This document shows positions 59,775-64,000 of a stretch of 64,000 bases of DNA, piece by piece; position 1 is the first letter of the stretch, and the number at the start of each line of letters is the position of its first letter. Both the position numbers and the translations under genes were made by a program. The notes beneath the pieces were generated by a model that worked only from the letters and a program-made list of their open reading frames with translations, was not told the DNA's origin and did not search any database. This DNA comes from Rhizobium sp. 11515TR (GTDB lineage Bacteria; Pseudomonadota; Alphaproteobacteria; Rhizobiales; Rhizobiaceae): positions 248,001-312,000 of the forward strand of contig NZ_CP022999.1 in the NCBI RefSeq assembly GCF_002277895.1. The letters run 5' to 3'.

Positions 59775-61559
59775 CTAGAGAACCTTGGCGAGGAAAGCGC
59801 GCGTGCGCGGATGTCTCGCATCGTTGAGGATCTGTGTGGGCGTGCCGGATTCGATAATGTGGCCGCCCTCCATAAAGACGATGCTATCGGCGACCTCGCG
59901 CGCAAAGGCGATCTCGTGGGTGACGATGACGAGCGTCGTGCCGGTGCGCGCAAGCTCCTTGATCACATCGAGCACTTCGCCGACGAGTTCAGGATCAAGT
60001 GCCGAGGTCGGCTCGTCGAAAAGAAGAACCTTCGGTCGCAGTGCCAGGGCACGAGCGATGGCGACACGCTGCTGCTGGCCACCGGAAAGCTGACGGGGAT
60101 AGGCATCGATCTTGTCGCTAAGACCCACGCGAGCGAGAAGCTCTTGCGCAAAGGCGGTCGCTTCGTCGCGGCTCATTCCGCGCACCTGGATCGGAGCCTC
60201 AATAATGTTTTCTAAAACAGTAAGATGTGGAAACAAGTTAAAGTTCTGAAAGACCATGCCGATGTCGGTGCGGCGCTTCAGAATGTCCTTTTCCTTGAGC
60301 TCGTAGAGCACCTCGCCCTTTTGCGTATAGCCGACCAGCTCGCCATCGACGGAAATGAAGCCGCTATCGACGCGCTCGAGATGATTGATGGCGCGCAGCA
60401 GCGTCGATTTTCCCGAGCCTGACGGGCCGATAATGGCCGTAACGCTTCCCGCCGCCAGGTTAAGCTCGACATCGTCTAGGACCTTCAGCGTGCCGAAGCT
60501 CTTCGAAATACCATGGATGCGCACGGCACCACCCTTGGCCCGAAGATCCGTCACGCTGCGAAAAGCGGCGAGTGCCTCGGTGTCCGATCTGGTGCCTGCC
60601 GCGGCGGCAGGCAGCGGCCGCTGGAAGCGGCGGAAGAATGCCTGGAATGGCAACGGCGTCGGATTGCGCACCGCACCCCTGGAGAAATAGCGCTCGATAT
60701 AGTGCTGGGCGATCGACAGCACCGTCATGATGACGAGATACCAGACCGTCGCAACCATCAGCAGCGGAATGACTTCCAGATTGCGGCGATAGATGACCTG
60801 TACCGTGTAGAAGAGCTCCGGCAGAGCGAGCACGTAGACCATGGAGGTGCTCTTGGCGAGGCCGATGATCTCGTTGAAACCCGTGGGAAGGATCGAGCGC
60901 ATCGCCTGCGGCAGAACGATGCGGAACGCCTGGCGGCGGCGAGACAGGCCAAGGGATGCGGCCGCTTCCAGCTGCCCCTGATCGACCGACAGAATGCCGC
61001 CGCGCACGATTTCGGCAAAGAAGGCCGACTGGTTCAGCGTCAGGCCGAGAAAGGCCGCGGCAAACGGCGTCAGAAGCCGCGTGGTCGGATAATCGAACAG
61101 GATCTTGTCGCTGAACGGGACTCCGATGCTAATGGTTTCATAGAGATAGCCGAGATTGTTGAGAACCAGCAGCAGCACGATCATCGGGATGGAACGCAGC
61201 AGCCAGATGTAACCCCAGGAGAGGCTTGCCAGCAGCGGCGACTTCGAGACGCGCGCCAGCGCCAAGGCCGTTCCGAGGATAGAACCCGACACCGCCGCAA
61301 GTGCTGTCAGAAGCAACGTCCTGCCAAGACCAACCAGCACCGGCTCCGCAAAGAACCACTCGGCGAAGACACCCCAGCCCCAGCGCGGATTGGTGAAGGT
61401 GGAATAGAGGACGACCGCTATGACGAGTGCGGCAAAGATCGTGCCGGCGGTTCGCCCAGGATGCCTCGCCGGCACGATGCGATAACGCGAATAATCTGTC
61501 TTCGTCTCGGCGGCCCCAGTGCCTCGATCGACACCCACAAAATCCGTCGTTAGCGCCAT
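59775..61559 (-). CDS. Amino-acid ABC permease-ATPase fusion
   Basis: A 594-aa fusion of a polar amino-acid permease and its ATPase. Residues 40-310 are the HisM/GlnP-type permease (EAAASLGLSRRRQAFRIVLPQAMRSILP is the ATPase-contact loop). Residues 348-590 are a complete ATPase (Walker A GPSGSGKST, signature LSGGQQQRVAIARAL, Walker B LLFDEPTSALDPE, H-loop VTHEIAFA). With both parts in one chain it needs only the two binding proteins; permease homodimerisation is implied. ATG 61559 follows AAGGATC. Confidence 0.92.
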   Translation of the reverse strand: MALTTDFVGVDRGTGAAETKTDYSRYRIVPARHPGRTAGTIFAALVIAVVLYSTFTNPRWGWGVFAEWFFAEPVLVGLGRTLLLTALAAVSGSILGTALALARVSKSPLLASLSWGYIWLLRSIPMIVLLLVLNNLGYLYETISIGVPFSDKILFDYPTTRLLTPFAAAFLGLTLNQSAFFAEIVRGGILSVDQGQLEAAASLGLSRRRQAFRIVLPQAMRSILPTGFNEIIGLAKSTSMVYVLALPELFYTVQVIYRRNLEVIPLLMVATVWYLVIMTVLSIAQHYIERYFSRGAVRNPTPLPFQAFFRRFQRPLPAAAAGTRSDTEALAAFRSVTDLRAKGGAVRIHGISKSFGTLKVLDDVELNLAAGSVTAIIGPSGSGKSTLLRAINHLERVDSGFISVDGELVGYTQKGEVLYELKEKDILKRRTDIGMVFQNFNLFPHLTVLENIIEAPIQVRGMSRDEATAFAQELLARVGLSDKIDAYPRQLSGGQQQRVAIARALALRPKVLLFDEPTSALDPELVGEVLDVIKELARTGTTLVIVTHEIAFAREVADSIVFMEGGHIIESGTPTQILNDARHPRTRAFLAKVL

Positions 61560-61599
61560 GATCCTTACCCCTTTTTGATTGTCGTTGATCCGCTACGCA

Positions 61600-62148
61600 T
61601 TACCGGCCGGCGGCTGCCAAGCGCTGCTGCGAGCCCGAGGTTTCGGCGATATAGGCCAGAGCCAAATGGCTGATATCCTTCTCGAAAGGGAGGCTCTTGT
61701 AGATTTCCGGATCGACGGAGGTATCGAACAGGGCTGTATAGCCGTTGTTGAGGTAAAGACCGACCGCCTCGGGTTGGCGAAAGCCTGTCGTCAGGTAGAT
61801 GCGGCGATAGCCCTGCCGCGCCGCCTGGGCCTCCAGTTCGACCAGCAGCCTACGCGCCAATCCCTGACGACGGAGATCATGCCGCGTCCAAATCCGTTTG
61901 AATTCGGCGGTTTGGTCGTCATAGTGCTTGAAAGCGCCGCCGCCGATCGTCTCCCCGTTTCGGAGAAGGAGCAGGAAATTGCCATGCGGTGGCGCGAAGG
62001 CCTCCGGCGGATAGCGGTTGAGTTCGGCAGCCGCCCCTTCAGCGTTGAAATAGTTGCCGTAGCGGCTGTCATATTCATGGATCAGTTCGTCGATCAGCGG
62101 CTTGGCGCGCGGGTCCAGCGTGGTCGTATAAAGAAACGTGTCGCTCAT
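61600..62148 (-). CDS. GNAT N-acetyltransferase (SnaA/YtmI-like candidate)
   Basis: A 182-aa GNAT protein; the acetyl-CoA motif is RHDLRRQGLARRLLVELEAQA (near 87-107, R/Q-x-x-G-x-A pattern) and the family's GFRQPEAVGLYLNNGYTALF follows. ATG 62148 has GGTGA upstream; a GTG at 62160 overlapping the M20 stop is an alternative. In sulfur-salvage operons an acetyltransferase of this kind N-acetylates S-alkyl- or S-succinylcysteine before oxidation. The role here is inferred from the neighbours. Confidence 0.83.
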   Translation of the reverse strand: MSDTFLYTTTLDPRAKPLIDELIHEYDSRYGNYFNAEGAAAELNRYPPEAFAPPHGNFLLLLRNGETIGGGAFKHYDDQTAEFKRIWTRHDLRRQGLARRLLVELEAQAARQGYRRIYLTTGFRQPEAVGLYLNNGYTALFDTSVDPEIYKSLPFEKDISHLALAYIAETSGSQQRLAAAGR

Positions 62149-62156
62149 GTCGTTCG

Positions 62157-63356
62157 TCACCCGTTATCATTCGCGAGGAAGGCTTCGGCGAGCCGCACCC
62201 AATAGCGGGCTGCCGGCGCGATGATCGCGTCGTTGAAATCGTAGCGGGCGCTGTGCAGCGGCGCGCTATCGCCATTGCCGACGAAGAGGTAGCTCCCGGG
62301 CTTGGCCTGCAGCAGGAAGGCAAAGTCTTCGCTCGCCGTCCGCGGCCGGAAATCCGCCTCGACGGCCGCACTTCCAAGCGCCTGCAAGGCGACATTCCTG
62401 GCGAATTCTGTCTCTTCGGCATGATTGACGAGTGCGGGAAAACCGAGACGGTAATCGACTTCGGCCGCAGCGCCGAAGCTTTCCGCCTGCGCACGCGCGA
62501 GTGCGGGAATCCGCTCCTGCAATCTGGCCCGGACGGTCTTATTGTAGGCGCGCATGGTCAGCTTCATCTCCACGCTTTCCGGGATGACGTTCGAAGCCGA
62601 ACCGGCATGAATGGAACCGACCGTCGCGACCGCCATCTCCTGAGGATCGATATTGCGCGAGACGACGCTTTGCAGGGCCGTGATGAACGAGGCTGAAGCC
62701 AGCACCGGATCGACTGCACGATGCGGCTCTGCGCCATGCCCGCCCTTTCCGACGATCGTGATGACCGCCTTATCGACGGAGGCCATCGCGGGGCCGGCTA
62801 CGAAACCGAACTGCCCCGACGGCACGCCGGGCCAATTGTGCAGCCCGAAGACCGCATCGACCGGAAACCGATCAAAAAGCCCTTCGGACAACATCTTACG
62901 CGCGCCGGCTCCAATCTCCTCGGCCGGCTGGAATATCAGCCGCAGCGTGCCGCTGAAATTGCCGCTTTCTGCGAGGTAACGAGCAGCAGCGAGCAGGATC
63001 GAAGTATGTCCGTCGTGGCCGCAGGCGTGCATGACGCCTGGATTGGCGCTCTCATAATCAAGTCCAGTCGCTTCCTCGATCGGCAGCGCATCCATGTCGG
63101 CGCGGATGCCGATACTGCGGTTGCCATTGCCTCGTCTCAGAGTCGCGACCACGCCTGTCCCGGCTATGCCGGTCGCGACTTCATAGCCCCAATCGGCAAG
63201 CAGCGAGGCCACTTTCTTGGCGGTGCGATGCTCCTGAAAAGCGAGTTCGGGATATTGATGCAGGTCGTGCCTGAGCGCGACGATCTCATCGAGATAGGCG
63301 GCAATCCCTGTCTCGATTGGATCGGTAATCGAAGCGGTCTTGATGATGGCGTTCAT
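62157..63356 (-). CDS. M20 amidohydrolase/deacetylase
   Basis: A 399-aa M20-family metallopeptidase of the hippurate hydrolase/N-acetyl-amino-acid deacetylase type. Metal-site segments: RADMDALPI (near 86), HACGHDGHTS (near 112) and FQPAEE with catalytic Glu (near 146), plus the late HSARYDFND. It would remove an N-acetyl group, for example from N-acetylcysteine released after C-S cleavage. It lies 15 bp downstream of the partial monooxygenase gene and just before the acetyltransferase gene. Confidence 0.9.
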   Translation of the reverse strand: MNAIIKTASITDPIETGIAAYLDEIVALRHDLHQYPELAFQEHRTAKKVASLLADWGYEVATGIAGTGVVATLRRGNGNRSIGIRADMDALPIEEATGLDYESANPGVMHACGHDGHTSILLAAARYLAESGNFSGTLRLIFQPAEEIGAGARKMLSEGLFDRFPVDAVFGLHNWPGVPSGQFGFVAGPAMASVDKAVITIVGKGGHGAEPHRAVDPVLASASFITALQSVVSRNIDPQEMAVATVGSIHAGSASNVIPESVEMKLTMRAYNKTVRARLQERIPALARAQAESFGAAAEVDYRLGFPALVNHAEETEFARNVALQALGSAAVEADFRPRTASEDFAFLLQAKPGSYLFVGNGDSAPLHSARYDFNDAIIAPAARYWVRLAEAFLANDNG

Positions 63357-63371
63357 GGTGATCGTCCCGGC

Positions 63372-64000
63372 TCAGGCGCCTACGGCCTTTGCGGGCGCGA
63401 TGTTTGAATCCTCTGCCGCATAACGGCTTTCGCGATATGGGAGCCCGAGATGATCGCGGAGCGTCTCGCCTTTCAAAGCGGGATCGAAATAGCCGCGCTC
63501 GGTCAGAATCGGCAGGACATGCCTGGAGAAATCGTCGAAGCCTTCACCGATGACGGGGAAGCCGAGGATGAAGCCGTCGGCGCCCTCTTCGTCCACCCAG
63601 CGGATGATCTCATTGGCGATGTGCTCGGCGGTGCCGATGAAGGAGGTTCGCGGCGTGGCAGCATCGAGCGCCACTTCGCGCAAGGTAAGCTCCTTCTCCC
63701 GCGCGGTCTTCTTGATGCGGTCGGTCGTGGCGCGGAAATTGTTGCGGCCGATATCGCCGAGATCGGGGAAAGGCTCGTCCAGGGGATAGGCGCTGAAATC
63801 ATGATGATCGAAGAAGCGGCCGAGATAGGCCAGTGCCTCTTCGATGGTGACGAGGTTGCGGATCGCCTGGTACTTGGCCTCCGCCTCCTCCTGCGTTGCG
63901 CCGACGATCGGCCCTATGCCGGGAAAGATGCCCACATCGGCCGCACTGCGGCCATGCGCGATCGCGCTCTGCTTCACCTGCTTGTAGAAGGTCTTTGCGT
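63372..64000 (-). CDS. NtaA/SnaA/DmoA-type flavin monooxygenase (5' end outside window)
   Basis: The C-terminal 209 residues of an LLM monooxygenase of the nitrilotriacetate/DszA subgroup; the frame is open to the right edge. Visible features: FPGIGPIVGATQEEAEAKY, GTAEHIANEIIRWVDEEGADGFILGF, and the closing GYFDPALKGETLRDHLGL typical of this subgroup. It corresponds by family to YtnJ or YxeK in Bacillus sulfur-salvage operons. Together with the 56668 monooxygenase it would supply the C-S cleavage steps. It is the most upstream gene of the operon visible here. Confidence 0.87.
   Translation of the reverse strand, partial: AKTFYKQVKQSAIAHGRSAADVGIFPGIGPIVGATQEEAEAKYQAIRNLVTIEEALAYLGRFFDHHDFSAYPLDEPFPDLGDIGRNNFRATTDRIKKTAREKELTLREVALDAATPRTSFIGTAEHIANEIIRWVDEEGADGFILGFPVIGEGFDDFSRHVLPILTERGYFDPALKGETLRDHLGLPYRESRYAAEDSNIAPAKAVGA

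Noticed and set aside
60513-61553. 346-codon plus-strand open frame
   Set aside because: Antisense to the permease-ATPase fusion, which has full permease and ATPase motifs.
1-64000. CRISPR arrays, insertion sequences, prophage, tRNA or rRNA genes
   Set aside because: No regularly spaced repeats, transposase or integrase motifs, or tRNA/rRNA-like segments were noticed when reading the window.

Overview
The window is GC-rich, densely packed and operon-rich. It carries ABC importers of four types, BKACE-type carnitine catabolism, a cydDCABX oxidase operon, and many LysR, AraC, GntR, MocR and TetR regulators. This fits a soil or plant-associated alphaproteobacterium of the Rhizobiaceae (Rhizobium/Agrobacterium type). 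The lack of core housekeeping genes suggests a secondary replicon or a catabolic part of the chromosome. That placement is inference from gene content. No rRNA, tRNA, CRISPR array, insertion sequence or prophage was recognised.

Layout. 1-4674: a partial flavoprotein demethylase-like gene, an EamA exporter, a divergent LysR regulator and a CdhR-like regulator. 4781-16576 (+): a carnitine/butyrobetaine island with BKACE, a carnitine dehydrogenase-thioesterase fusion, an acyl-CoA dehydrogenase, an ADP-forming CoA ligase, a CaiD-like hydratase and a peptide-family ABC importer. 16581-23285: an orphan carrier-thioesterase, an XRE regulator divergent from a second paralogous binding protein plus CocE hydrolase, and an HSL-type hydrolase. 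23400-30983 (-): a cupin, then a pentitol-type operon of FGGY kinase, SDR and sugar ABC importer with an AraC regulator. 31211-38345 (-): an FCD-GntR regulated peptide-type ABC importer with a DapA-family lyase, in which one permease is frameshifted. 38482-40487: DUF983 and a MocR regulator. 40819-47229 (-): cydDCABX. 47955-53971 (+): a universal stress protein, an ArsB-like transporter, a TetR/oxidoreductase pair and a Zn/Cd/Pb P-type ATPase. 54039-56578: AraC, FAD monooxygenase and an unknown 141-aa protein. 56668-64000 (-): an organosulfur (S-alkylcysteine-type) salvage operon running off the right edge.

How the genes work together. The first island can be read as a full route: uptake of a trimethylammonium compound, CoA activation, desaturation, hydration to carnitinyl-CoA, release of carnitine, oxidation to dehydrocarnitine, BKACE cleavage to betainyl-CoA plus acetoacetate, and hydrolysis to glycine betaine. 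The partial demethylase-like gene at the left edge may act further down. The last operon has the same gene kinds as the Bacillus ytmI/yxe sulfur-salvage operons: N-acetyltransferase, deacetylase, two flavin monooxygenases and a cystine-type ABC importer with two binding proteins. Functions come from motif recognition by eye. No database search was run.
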